In this document: in pieces, positions 42,131-50,948 of the stretch
Position numbering within the stretch: position 1 is the first letter of the stretch
How the letters are laid out: each line of letters opens with the position of its first letter
Source: JANRKN01 sp033763435
GTDB taxonomy: Bacteria > Planctomycetota > Phycisphaerae > Phycisphaerales > UBA1924
Assembly: GCA_033763435.1 (NCBI GenBank)
Contig: JANRKN010000114.1
Coordinates: 1 to 55,338, forward strand
Length of the DNA: 55,338 nt
Direction of reading: 5' to 3'
The notes under the pieces: model-generated
The model's database searches: none
Seen by the model: the letters and a program-made list of their open reading frames with translations, nothing else
What the model was told of the DNA's origin: nothing
Program-made: the position numbers and the translations under genes

Positions 42131-42859
42131 ATGAAGAAGGCTCTGACCGTGGCCATTCTGGCCACCGCGGGTATCGCCGCCTCGGCGAACGCGAACCTGA
42201 TCGCGTACTGGAACTTCAACAACAGCACGCCGAACACGACGAGCGGCCAGCTCGGCGTGCTCAACAGCGTCACGGCGAACGCCGGCCTGAACGGCGCTTC
42301 GGCGACGATCTCGCTGGGCGGCGGCCTGACGTTCAACACGGTGTCGGCGGGCACGGCGAACGGCGCGGTCGGGACCTTCGCCGGAGATGCCGGCGTGATC
42401 AACGGCCAGCCCGGCGAGGTCCAGGGCGGCGCGCTCTCGATCCAGGGCCGCATCGGCGGCTCGGGCTCGCAGACGGCCAACACCAACGGCGGCACGGTGA
42501 CCTTCAACATCAACACGGCCGGCTACAGCGGCATCACGATGGCGTGGTCCGGTCGCGGCACGGGTTCGGGCTTCAGCAACAACAAGATCGAGACCTCGGT
42601 CGACGGCGTGACGTGGGTGACGCAGGTCGCTTCGTACAGCTCGACGGCCAGCTCGTTCAGCCTGTTCAGCTACTCGCTGAACTCGGCTGCGGACAACGCC
42701 GCGAACCTCCGCGTTCGCATCACCTTCAACGGCGCGACCACCGGCGCTGGCAACAACCGCCTCGACAACGTCAGCTTCACGGCCGCGATCCCGACTCCGG
42801 GTTCGCTGGCCCTCGTCGGCGTCGCTGGCCTCGTGGCCGCCCGTCGCCGTCGCGCCTAA
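42131..42859 (+). CDS. Secreted protein with PEP-CTERM-like arginine tail
   Basis: A 242-residue exported protein. The signal peptide is MKKALTVAILATAGIAASANAN. The body is a glycine/serine/threonine/asparagine-rich beta-sandwich (LIAYWNFNNSTPN opening, VTFNINTAGYSGITMAWSGRGTG, LDNVSFTAAI near the end), a layout seen in LamG-like or carbohydrate-binding envelope proteins. The tail IPTPGSLALVGVAGLVAARRRRA is the PEP-CTERM-like sorting signal, nearly identical to that of 31239. A strong ribosome site (GGAGG) and a strong terminator suggest high expression as a single gene. Confidence 0.85.
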   Translation: MKKALTVAILATAGIAASANANLIAYWNFNNSTPNTTSGQLGVLNSVTANAGLNGASATISLGGGLTFNTVSAGTANGAVGTFAGDAGVINGQPGEVQGGALSIQGRIGGSGSQTANTNGGTVTFNINTAGYSGITMAWSGRGTGSGFSNNKIETSVDGVTWVTQVASYSSTASSFSLFSYSLNSAADNAANLRVRITFNGATTGAGNNRLDNVSFTAAIPTPGSLALVGVAGLVAARRRRA

Positions 42860-42907
42860 GTCCTCGGAACTTTGCCCCGGTCTGTGTGACGGGGCTTCCA
42901 AACTCAG

Positions 42908-42950
42908 ACCCCGCCCGACGTGTCTCAACGGGCGGGGTTTGTTCTTTTTG
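42908..42950 (+). terminator. Terminator after the secreted-protein gene
   Basis: A 10-base perfect stem (ACCCCGCCCG / CGGGCGGGGT, 42908-42917 and 42929-42938) is followed by TTGTTCTTTTTG. Confidence 0.88.
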
Positions 42951-43115
42951 TCCCGGACGGTCCCTGCGGGGGGTGCCGGACAGGCCGCCTGCCCGCCTGG
43001 GCCCGAGTCGGATTTCCGTCGTTCGGGGTGGCTTTTTCCCCGGAGCCGATGTAGCGTGGAGCCTGTCCCCGCGAGGCGGCACCCCCGCAGGCGGGGCGCG
43101 CGGAGGCCTCACGCG

Positions 43116-43868
43116 ATGCATCACCCGAAATATCAGACCATTCTGCTCTTCGGCGCCCCCGGTGCTGGCAAGGGCACGCAGGGCAAGATTCTCGGCCAGA
43201 TCCCCGGCTTCTACCACCTGTCGTGCGGTGAGGTCTTCCGCACCATCGACACCGGGTCAGAGCTTGGCCGCACCTTCCTGCACTATTCGTCGCAGGGGCT
43301 GCTCGTCCCCGACGACGTCACGATCAAGATGTGGCAGCACAACATGCACGCTCGCACGGTGCTGAGCGACTACAAGCCGCGCGCGGACGTGCTCGTGCTC
43401 GACGGCATCCCGCGGAACGTCAACCAGGCCAAGCTCCTTGAGAAGCACCTCAACGTGCTGCAGATCATCCACCTGGTCTGCCCCGACAAGGAAGAGATGA
43501 TCCAGCGCCTCCGTCGGCGTGCGCTGAAGGAAAATCGGATCGACGACGCCAAGGAAGATGTGATCCGCCGGCGCTGGCAGGTCTACGAGCGCGAGACGTT
43601 CCCGGTGCTCGAGTACTACCCCAAGTCGATCATCACCGAGGTTGAGGCGACCGGCTCGCCCGCCCGCGTGCTCGAGCACATCCTTGAGGCGGTGGTGCCG
43701 ATCCAGGAGTCGCACTTCAACAACCCCATCACGGGTGAGAAGATCGACACCCCCGCGACGCCCAACGGCATCCACCCCGCGCCGCCCGCGCCCTCGGCGC
43801 CCGCGGATCGCAAACCGGCGAAGACTCCATCGAAGCCCGCGCGCAAGCCGGCGAAATCGCGCGGCTGA
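43116..43868 (+). CDS. Adenylate kinase-family nucleoside monophosphate kinase
   Basis: A 250-residue P-loop kinase. Walker A is FGAPGAGKGTQG; HLSCGEVFRTID is the AMP-binding region and VLDGIPRNVNQA corresponds to DGFPRT. The LID region (RRRALKENRIDDAKEDVIRRRWQVYERET) is short and lacks the zinc cysteines of long-type adenylate kinases. It transfers phosphate from ATP to a nucleoside monophosphate, most likely AMP. About 45 C-terminal residues are a K/P/A tail (…KPAKTPSKPARKPAKSRG) that the E. coli enzyme lacks. CGGAGG lies about 10 bases before the ATG. Confidence 0.88.
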   Translation: MHHPKYQTILLFGAPGAGKGTQGKILGQIPGFYHLSCGEVFRTIDTGSELGRTFLHYSSQGLLVPDDVTIKMWQHNMHARTVLSDYKPRADVLVLDGIPRNVNQAKLLEKHLNVLQIIHLVCPDKEEMIQRLRRRALKENRIDDAKEDVIRRRWQVYERETFPVLEYYPKSIITEVEATGSPARVLEHILEAVVPIQESHFNNPITGEKIDTPATPNGIHPAPPAPSAPADRKPAKTPSKPARKPAKSRG

Positions 43869-43908
43869 TCGTCGGCCCCGGGCCCGGCCCGGCTACATTC
43901 AACTCCGC

Positions 43909-44703
43909 ATGCTCAGGTTGTCCGGCCGCGCGGCCCGTGCGTTCACGCTCATCGAACTGCTCGTCGTCATCGCGATTATCGCGCTGCTGATCGGCATCTT
44001 GCTCCCGTCGCTCGGAGCGGCGCGCCAGTCCGCACGCGTCGCGTCGTGCGGCTCCAACCTCCGCCAGATCGGCGTGGGGCTCCAGCTCTACCTCAACGAC
44101 TTCCCCGACCGCCTTCCGCAGGCCAAGGGCCCGCTCCCGCAGGGCGGAGAGAGCGTGATCGGCGCCCTGTTCGCGGGCGTGCGCGGGCGGCTGCCGTTCT
44201 ACGGGATCGACACCATCGGCCCCGCGCGCCGGCCTCTGAATCGGTACGTGGTGGACGTCGCGATTCCACCCGATGAGAACAACGAGCGATTCGATCTTGC
44301 GATCTTCCGCTCGCCGATTGACGCGGGCGCCGAGCGCACGGGCGTGCCGATCCCCGGGCTGGACCGCACGGACTCGATGTACGCGCTTGTTGGCGCGTCG
44401 TACACGCTGAACGATCATTCGCCGCGGGGCGATGAGTTCGCGACGCTGGTGCCGCAGGGGGGCGGGCGCATGCCCGAGGTGGCCCAGCCTTCGCGCACGT
44501 GGGTGGTGGGGACGCACACGATCTACGCGCATCAGCAGGGGGGCGACCGCGGGATGGACTGGTTCCGCGCGGGGCGGGGCTCCGCGGCCAAGACTCGCGC
44601 GAACCTGCTGTTCCTTGATGGCTCGGTGCGGCTGTCGCTCCCGGTGCCGCCTGACGGGGCGGAGACCACGCCCGACTTCACGTATCTGCCTGGGCCGGGG
44701 TAG
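43909..44703 (+). CDS. Prepilin-like protein with N-terminal methylation motif
   Basis: A 264-residue protein. After RAARA it has the type IV pilin/pseudopilin cleavage and methylation site FTLIELLVVIAIIALLIGILLPSL, followed by ARQSARVASCGSNLRQIGVGLQLYLNDF. The C-terminal LLFLDGSVRLSLP corresponds to the H-x9-DG end motif of planctomycete DUF1559-type proteins. Such proteins are numerous in planctomycetes and are thought to be secretion-linked surface proteins; the function is unknown. The gene begins 40 bases after the kinase stop. Confidence 0.88.
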   Translation: MLRLSGRAARAFTLIELLVVIAIIALLIGILLPSLGAARQSARVASCGSNLRQIGVGLQLYLNDFPDRLPQAKGPLPQGGESVIGALFAGVRGRLPFYGIDTIGPARRPLNRYVVDVAIPPDENNERFDLAIFRSPIDAGAERTGVPIPGLDRTDSMYALVGASYTLNDHSPRGDEFATLVPQGGGRMPEVAQPSRTWVVGTHTIYAHQQGGDRGMDWFRAGRGSAAKTRANLLFLDGSVRLSLPVPPDGAETTPDFTYLPGPG

Positions 44704-44764
44704 ACCGTCTTCGCGGGCGCGCTGGCCGCGTCCGAAGCTTCCCGGGCCGCGAACACTCTGACCC

Positions 44765-45370
44765 ATGAACCTGCGCCCGCGCACGCTCGACGACCGCGGC
44801 ACGCCCGTGCGACTGCACTGGCGCGGGCTTATCGACGTACGCCCCGCGCGGGGCCCGCGGCCGGCGTCCTCACGCAAGCTCGCCCGCGTCCGGCATGTCG
44901 GCGCGCTCGCACGCCACTCGGCCCGCAATCTGTGGCGCGGCATCTTTTCCATGCCCGCGTTCTTTGCCGTGCTGCTGGTCACGCTCGCGATCGTCTTTGC
45001 CTGGTCGCTCCGCGAGTTTGGGCCTCAGGCCATCGCCTTCGTCCTCTTCTCGCCCGTCTCTTCGACGATCCTGCTCGTCGCGGTCACGGCGCTCATCACC
45101 TTCCGCGGCGCGCTCGGCGCACGCGGAGAACGCATCCGCGACGGACTGCTCCATGCGGGGAGATGCCCCGTCTGCCTGTACCCGCTCGAAGACCTCGAGC
45201 CCGAGCCGGACCGCTGCACAGTCTGCCCCGAGTGCGGCGCGGCGTGGCGTCTGGACACGCTCGATGCGCCTGTTCAGCGTGTGGTCATCCGCGAAGAGGC
45301 GCTGAGCCACGATCAGAGCATCCGCCCCCGGCAGACGGTCATTTCGACCGAGTCGCCGCCCAGCTCGTAG
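44765..45370 (+). CDS. Two-helix membrane protein with zinc-ribbon
   Basis: A 201-residue protein. A basic N-terminus (1-60) is followed by two hydrophobic helices (FFAVLLVTLAIVFAWSL and AIAFVLFSPVSSTILLVAVTALI). A cytoplasmic zinc-ribbon-like module has CPVCLYPLEDLEPEPDRCTVCPECGAAW, four or five cysteines in CxxC pairs. The ribbon type matches that in the protein at 50949. The 3' end overlaps the convergent hutI by 58 bases. Role unknown. Confidence 0.7.
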   Translation: MNLRPRTLDDRGTPVRLHWRGLIDVRPARGPRPASSRKLARVRHVGALARHSARNLWRGIFSMPAFFAVLLVTLAIVFAWSLREFGPQAIAFVLFSPVSSTILLVAVTALITFRGALGARGERIRDGLLHAGRCPVCLYPLEDLEPEPDRCTVCPECGAAWRLDTLDAPVQRVVIREEALSHDQSIRPRQTVISTESPPSS

Positions 45371-46548
45371 AGCATCTCGCGCTCGTCGGTGTGGCGCAGC
45401 AGCACGAGGTCGGCGTGATTCCCGGGGCGGATGCGCCCGGAGCGCCTGAGCCCGAGCAGCGCCGCGGCATTGGCGGTGCCCGCGACGAGCGCCTCGGCGC
45501 ATGAGAGCCCGCACCAGCGCACGGCCGCGCGCATCGCGTCCTGCATGCTCAGGCAGGGCGCCGAGCCCGGGTTGTCGTTGGTCGCGAGGGCGAGCTTCGC
45601 GCCTGCATCGATGAGTCGGCGCCCGTCGGCGAAGCTCGGGCCCGAGAGCCCTGCGCGCCCGGCGTGCATGCCGCACATGGGCAGGATCGTCGCGAAGGTT
45701 TCACTCGCGGCGAGAAGATCAACGTCCGCGGGCGTCGAGGCTTCGAGATGATCGACGCTGAGCGCGCCGAGGCGCACGGCCTCGCGTGTCATGCCGAGGG
45801 AATTGAACTGATCCGCGTGCACGCGGAAGGGGTGGCCGAGGGACTTGGCGGCCTCGAACAGGCGCACGGTGTCCTCGACGCTCCATGCGCCGCGCTCGCA
45901 GTACGCGTCGATCGTGATGCCCGGGAAGGCCTTCGAGATCTCGGGGAGCGTCTCGTTGATCGTGCGGTTCACGAAGGCCGCGTCGCCCGGCTCAAGCGCG
46001 TGGCCCAGCAGCGCGGAGGGGACGATGGAGCCGGGCCACTGCGCGCCCACGGCGCGGATCGCGCGGAGCATCTTCAGTTCGGCCTCGAGCGTAAGGCCGT
46101 AGCCGCTCTTGACTTCGATCGCGGTGGTGCCCAGGTCCAGCCGGCGCCAGAGCCGATCGATCAGGTGCCGGGTGAGGTCTTCTTCGGTCGCTTCACGCAC
46201 CGCGCGGACGGTGGAGAGGATGCCCCCGCCCGAAGCAAGGATGTCGAGATAGCTCTCGCCCGCGAGGCGGCGCGTCCACTCGTCGATCCGCGAGCCGGCC
46301 CAGCAGGCGTGAGTGTGAGCGTCGACGAAGGCGGGCAGCAGCACGCGGCCCATCGCGTCGAGGATGTCGATGCTGTTGTCGAGCTCCTCGCGCAGGCCGC
46401 TGGGCGCGGGATCGATCGAGACGATCTGCTCGCCCTCGATGAACACGTCGGCGCTGGGGAGGATTTCGAGGGAGTTCATCGCGGGGCCGCGGAGGGCCCC
46501 TTCGCCCGCGGGAGAGACGACGCGGGCGTTGGTGATCAGGAGTCTCAC
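45313..46548 (-). CDS. hutI: Imidazolonepropionase
   Basis: A 411-residue amidohydrolase of histidine degradation: 4-imidazolone-5-propanoate to N-formimidoyl-L-glutamate. The metal site includes VDAHTHACWAGSR (HxH). Further family blocks are EWTRRLAGESYLDILASGGGILSTV, EVKSGYGLTLEAELKML, HADQFNSLG and ATNDNPGSAPCLSMQ. The GTG start overlaps the hutG stop (GTGA). The length fits the family (about 405). The genes for the first two steps (hutH, hutU) are not in the window. Confidence 0.95.
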   Translation of the reverse strand: MRLLITNARVVSPAGEGALRGPAMNSLEILPSADVFIEGEQIVSIDPAPSGLREELDNSIDILDAMGRVLLPAFVDAHTHACWAGSRIDEWTRRLAGESYLDILASGGGILSTVRAVREATEEDLTRHLIDRLWRRLDLGTTAIEVKSGYGLTLEAELKMLRAIRAVGAQWPGSIVPSALLGHALEPGDAAFVNRTINETLPEISKAFPGITIDAYCERGAWSVEDTVRLFEAAKSLGHPFRVHADQFNSLGMTREAVRLGALSVDHLEASTPADVDLLAASETFATILPMCGMHAGRAGLSGPSFADGRRLIDAGAKLALATNDNPGSAPCLSMQDAMRAAVRWCGLSCAEALVAGTANAAALLGLRRSGRIRPGNHADLVLLRHTDEREMLYELGGDSVEMTVCRGRML

Positions 46549-47534
46549 GAGCGGTCTTTCTCTCCCCGGGACTTGGAGGGCGTGTCGAGGGCCATGAACC
46601 GGAAGTGCAGGCCGCGGAGCGTGGTCAGGAGCATGTGGGCGGCGACGCGCGCGGTGCGCCCTTCGGGGTCGTGCGCGGGGCAGAGCTCCATGAAGTCGAT
46701 GCAGCGCAGGCGGGGTGACTGGGCGAGGGCGAGCAGCATGCGGGTCGCGGTTGCGGTGCTCCAGCCTGCGGGGTTCATCGCGCTCACGCCCGGCGCGTGC
46801 GAGGCATCGAGCACGTCGAGATCGAACGAGACGAAGAAATCCTTGGTGAGTCGGGGCAGGTTGCGCTCGGCGTCGCTCTCGTCGAGGTGGCCCGAGCGCA
46901 GCCGCCCGCCGTGGGACTCGAACCACCGCACGTGCTCGGCGCTGTTGACGAGGGGGTTGGCGCCGAAGACATCGACGCGGGCGACCTTGCAGCGCTCGAT
47001 GAGCGCGCGGTAGACCATGCCCGAGCCGGGCTCGGGGCGGACGTCGAGGTGGGCGTCGAAGGAGACGCCCGCGAGGCCCGGGAAGCGTGAGGCGGCCGCA
47101 CGAACGAAGGCGAAGGTCAGGTCGTGTCCGCCGCCCAGGCCGATCGGGAAGAGGCCCTGATCGAGGAGCCACCCCGCGGCCTCGGTGACGCGGTCGTGGG
47201 TCTGGGCGAGGGCCTCGGGCCCGGTGCCGGGGGCGGGGATGACGTCGCCCGCGTCGTAGATGGTGGGCCAGGCCCAGTCGTCGGGCTCTGCGACGCCGTA
47301 GCGCGCGAGCGCCGCACGGATCGCGGCGGGGCCCTCTGCGGCGCCCGGCCGGCCTGCGTTGAGTCGCACGCCGAGGTCGTCGGCCAAGCCCAGGAGCGCG
47401 ACGCGACAGCCCGCTGGCGCGTCGGTGCGGATGCGCGAGGCCAGACGCGCGGGGCTGAGGCTCGCGGGCCAGACGCCCGGCCGGCAGTGGGGGGGGCGAC
47501 TGGGCGCTGCGGAGTTGGGCGAGCCCGAGCTCAT
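46545..47534 (-). CDS. hutG: Arginase-family formimidoylglutamase
   Basis: A 329-residue manganese hydrolase of the arginase fold. Metal-binding motifs: IGLGGGHDLTF (H137), VSFDAHLDVRPEPG (D160, H162, D164) and FVSFDLDVLDASHAPGVSAMNP with the second D-x-D pair. Coupling to hutI points to formimidoylglutamate hydrolysis to glutamate and formamide, the next step of the pathway, rather than arginine or agmatine hydrolysis. The ATG at 47534 lies 52 bases from the divergent lptD gene; the intergenic stretch must hold both promoters. Confidence 0.88.
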   Translation of the reverse strand: MSSGSPNSAAPSRPPHCRPGVWPASLSPARLASRIRTDAPAGCRVALLGLADDLGVRLNAGRPGAAEGPAAIRAALARYGVAEPDDWAWPTIYDAGDVIPAPGTGPEALAQTHDRVTEAAGWLLDQGLFPIGLGGGHDLTFAFVRAAASRFPGLAGVSFDAHLDVRPEPGSGMVYRALIERCKVARVDVFGANPLVNSAEHVRWFESHGGRLRSGHLDESDAERNLPRLTKDFFVSFDLDVLDASHAPGVSAMNPAGWSTATATRMLLALAQSPRLRCIDFMELCPAHDPEGRTARVAAHMLLTTLRGLHFRFMALDTPSKSRGEKDRS

Positions 47535-47586
47535 CGTGTGCAGAATAGCCGACGTCGGGGCCCCGGTGCGGTTAGGATCGCGGGCC

Positions 47587-50500
47587 ATGCTGCGTTCTGC
47601 CTCGACTCTCTTTGCCTCCGCACGTTCCGCCCGCGCTCTGGCCTGCCTCAGCGGCTTGGCGCTGGGCGTCGGGGCGTTCGTACCGGGCGAGGCGCGGGCA
47701 CAGAGCGTCACGGCTTCGTCCGTCGACGCGGGCGCAATCTCCGGGCGTGACTTTGCGGGCGTGCGCTTCCCTCTTGCGGCGGCGTCGGGTGAGCTGGTCT
47801 TCCGCGCCGACCAGGTCTCGAGCTGGGTCGAAGCGGGTGGGCTCTCGTCCAGCGGCGCGGTGAACCGGCTGGTGCTCTCGGGCGATGTGCTCGCGCGAAT
47901 CGGCACCTTTGAGTTCCGTGCGCGTCGGGCGGCGATCTGGCTCGAGCGCCTCGACGACGCCGAGGCCGCCGACGGCAAGGCCGTCTATCAGATCTTCGCG
48001 TACTTCGACCGCCTTTCGACGCCCGATGCCGACGCCGCTCAAGCCGTGTCGATGCAGTCGGCGAACCTGCCGGTCCGCGGCATCGTCGAGATCGACGAAT
48101 CGCCGAGCGCGGGTGGGGGGAGTGGCGGGGGCGTGCAGCTCCGCGCCGACTTGCTGCGACAGGGCCCCGTCAGCGATCCCTTCACGGCCGAGGCCGAGCG
48201 CGCGCTGGCCGACACGCTGCGGCGCCAGCTCACGGGTGTCTCGGGCGCCGCGCCTTCGGGTGAGCCTTCGCCGGATCAGGCGCCGCTGATTTTCCCGACC
48301 ACCGGCACGATTTCGGTCTCGGCGGGCGACATCCAGATGATCTCGGGCGAGCAGGAGCGGTCGGTGATCATCACCGCGCCCAGCGCGCCCGCGGTCGGGC
48401 CCGACGGCGGGACGATTCAGTCGCTCGCGCGCGGCGGCATCGTCGTCATGTACAGCGACCGCGCGTCGGGCCGGACGCTCGAACTCACCGCCCAGCGCGG
48501 CGTGATCTATCTCGCCAAGGACACGGGCCCGACGCCCGACCTCGCGGGCCTGCCCGCGGGCGCGGTGCGGGGGATTTATCTCGAGGGCGGCGTCGTCGCG
48601 ACCGACGGGCGCTTCACGCTCCGGGGCCCGTCGATCTACTACGACCTGCAGGCCAACCGCGCGGTGGTGCTTGACGCGGTCTTCTGGACCTATGACGCCA
48701 AGCGTCGCCTGCCGCTGTACGTGCGAGCGAGCGCGATCCGCCAGGAGTCGGCCGACCAGTTCACCGCTGAGAACGTGCGCCTGGCGACGACGGGGTTCTT
48801 TGAGCCCGACTTCACGATCGGTGCGTCGAAGGTGACGATCACGCGTGACACGCGCGAGGTTGAGCGGAGCGCGACGCGGCGCGGGCGGTTCGGGCCGGGC
48901 GGGATTCGCCTGCCCGAGACGATCGGCGGCGGGACGGGCTTTGTTGACGAGGCGGGGCCGCTGACGACGACGTCGGTGGAGCAGGGCGTGCTGATCGACG
49001 CGCAGGACATCACGCTGCGTGCGGGCGATCTGCCGTTCTTCTATTGGCCGCGTTTCCGGGGCGATCCGTCGCGCGTGCCTCTGAAGGACATTCGGGTTGA
49101 GAACCGCACGGGCTCGGGAACCGCGCTGCGGACGCGCTGGAACGCGTACAGCCTGCTGGACCTTGAGCCCGACGAGAACATCGACGTCGATCTTCTGATC
49201 GACGGCTACTTCCGCCGGGGCCTGGCGCTGGGCCTTGAGGGTCGGTACGCCGACGAGGACACGGTCGCGTCGCTGTGGGGGTACAGCGTCTTTGACGACA
49301 AGGGCACGGACATTCTGCCCTCGGGCCGTCGGCGTTCGTGGGAGGGCACGACGCGTGGCGCGGCGAACCTTGAGCTGGTCTCGCGCCTGGACCCGAACTG
49401 GATTCTCGCGGCGCAGGCCTCGCACGTGGGCGACGAGGTATTCCTCGAGTCCTTCAAGCAGCAGTGGCCCCGCGAAAATCGCGAGTTCACCAACCGCGCG
49501 CAGCTCCGCTACACGGAGGGCAACAACGCGCTGTGGATCGAGGGCTCCGGGCGATTCTTTGACGCGGTGCCCAATCAGTATCTGCTCCAGTCGCAGGGGT
49601 ACTCGGTCTCCAAGGCGCCCGAGGTCGGGTACACGCGCCTGAGCGACGACTTGTTGCGCGACTGGCGCCCGGGCCTGCTCACGTGGAATCAGGAATACCG
49701 CTACACGCGGGCGCGGATGCAGTTTGACGAGCCGCGCGCGCGCGAGCGCGGGTATGACCTCGCGTCGCTCTCCCAGCGCGCGTTCGGCATCGATCCGAAT
49801 CAGTCGATCGCCGAGCGGCTGCGTGCGGAGGGTTACGAATCCGACAGCATCCACCGCTTCGACACGCGCCAGGAGCTGAACAGCCAGCTGCTGGTGGGTC
49901 CGATGATGATCAACCCCTATGGCGTCGGGCGCGTCACGGCCTACGATGATCGATTCTCGCGCTTTGCCGCGCTCACCACCGAGCGCGAGCGCCAGGAGAA
50001 GCAGCGCTACTGGGGCGCGGTCGGCACGCGGTTCTCGACGCAGTTCCAGCGCGTCGACAACTCGATCTCCTCGAGCCTCTTTGACCTCAACCGCATCCGG
50101 CACATCATCGAGCCCTCGCTCACGCTCCAGCAGGCTGGCACGAACCGCGACCGAATCACGCTGCCCGTGTACGACGACGAGGTCGAGAGCCTCGCCGAGG
50201 GCGGGCTGATGCGAGCGGGCGTCGCGCAGACCTGGCAGACCCAGCGCGGCGGCCCCGGGCGCTGGCGCTCGGTGGACGTGCTTAAGTGGAACTCCGACGT
50301 CGTCTTCAAGTCACGCGATGTTGACCCCAAGTCGACCCTCACGCGCTTTGCCGAGTACCGCCCCGAGCTTTCGATCCCCGGCAACGCCTGGCTCAACGAA
50401 GGTCAGTGGCAGGCCTCCAACTCGCTCGCGCTCACGGGCTCAAACATCTTCGACTTCGATGCCCAGCAGTCCCAGCGTTCAACCGCGGGCGCGATCCTCC

Positions 50501-50895
50501 AGCACACGCCCGACTTTGCCACGATCGGCGAGGTGCGCTACCTCAACGCGCAGGAGTCGACGGTCTTTGACTGGTCCGCGCAGTACCGCATGACCAGCAA
50601 GTACTTCATCACGGGCGGCGTGACGTACGACCTCAAGGGTGGCGGGTTCCAGAACACCAACGTCGAAGTCCGCCGCGCGTTCCAGGCCGTGCTGTTTGGC
50701 GTCAACCTCAGCTACAACAACATCACGGGCGAAACCAGCTTCGGCTTCCTTCTGCGGCCGATGGGCACGCGCTCGAGCGATGCGCGTCTCGGCGGCGTGC
50801 CCGAGTCCGTCGAACGCTGGCAGAGCGAACTCTGGACCCAGGAGCAGGGCCTCAATGGCCTCGGCCGAACCGCGCCCGGCGGGTTGTTCGAGTGA
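47587..50895 (+). CDS. LptD/OstA-like outer-membrane assembly protein
   Basis: An 1102-residue exported protein. The signal peptide is MLRSASTLFASARSARALACLSGLALGVGAFVPGEARAQ. Residues about 40-420 contain OstA-type repeats (ELVFRADQVSSWVEAGG…VLSGDVLARIG, IVVMYSDRASGRTLELTAQRGVIYL, GIYLEGGVVATDGRFTLRGPSIYYDL). The central block DLPFFYWPRFRGDPSRVPLKDIRV matches the LPxxYxPxF hinge that leads into the barrel. The C-terminal 550 residues alternate aromatic strands (LEGRYADEDTVASLWGYSVFDD) as expected of an outer-membrane barrel. LptD inserts LPS into the outer leaflet, so this supports a diderm cell. It is longer than E. coli LptD (784). Confidence 0.85.
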   Translation: MLRSASTLFASARSARALACLSGLALGVGAFVPGEARAQSVTASSVDAGAISGRDFAGVRFPLAAASGELVFRADQVSSWVEAGGLSSSGAVNRLVLSGDVLARIGTFEFRARRAAIWLERLDDAEAADGKAVYQIFAYFDRLSTPDADAAQAVSMQSANLPVRGIVEIDESPSAGGGSGGGVQLRADLLRQGPVSDPFTAEAERALADTLRRQLTGVSGAAPSGEPSPDQAPLIFPTTGTISVSAGDIQMISGEQERSVIITAPSAPAVGPDGGTIQSLARGGIVVMYSDRASGRTLELTAQRGVIYLAKDTGPTPDLAGLPAGAVRGIYLEGGVVATDGRFTLRGPSIYYDLQANRAVVLDAVFWTYDAKRRLPLYVRASAIRQESADQFTAENVRLATTGFFEPDFTIGASKVTITRDTREVERSATRRGRFGPGGIRLPETIGGGTGFVDEAGPLTTTSVEQGVLIDAQDITLRAGDLPFFYWPRFRGDPSRVPLKDIRVENRTGSGTALRTRWNAYSLLDLEPDENIDVDLLIDGYFRRGLALGLEGRYADEDTVASLWGYSVFDDKGTDILPSGRRRSWEGTTRGAANLELVSRLDPNWILAAQASHVGDEVFLESFKQQWPRENREFTNRAQLRYTEGNNALWIEGSGRFFDAVPNQYLLQSQGYSVSKAPEVGYTRLSDDLLRDWRPGLLTWNQEYRYTRARMQFDEPRARERGYDLASLSQRAFGIDPNQSIAERLRAEGYESDSIHRFDTRQELNSQLLVGPMMINPYGVGRVTAYDDRFSRFAALTTERERQEKQRYWGAVGTRFSTQFQRVDNSISSSLFDLNRIRHIIEPSLTLQQAGTNRDRITLPVYDDEVESLAEGGLMRAGVAQTWQTQRGGPGRWRSVDVLKWNSDVVFKSRDVDPKSTLTRFAEYRPELSIPGNAWLNEGQWQASNSLALTGSNIFDFDAQQSQRSTAGAILQHTPDFATIGEVRYLNAQESTVFDWSAQYRMTSKYFITGGVTYDLKGGGFQNTNVEVRRAFQAVLFGVNLSYNNITGETSFGFLLRPMGTRSSDARLGGVPESVERWQSELWTQEQGLNGLGRTAPGGLFE

Positions 50896-50948
50896 ATTGG
50901 CTGTTATCATGATTCCGGCGTGCCTCCCAAGGGGGCTGCCGGAAGCGC

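Noticed and set aside
47572..50103. 843-codon open frame on the minus strand
   Set aside because: It lies antisense to the lptD-like gene; its composition is the high-GC mirror of that gene and it has no motif of its own.
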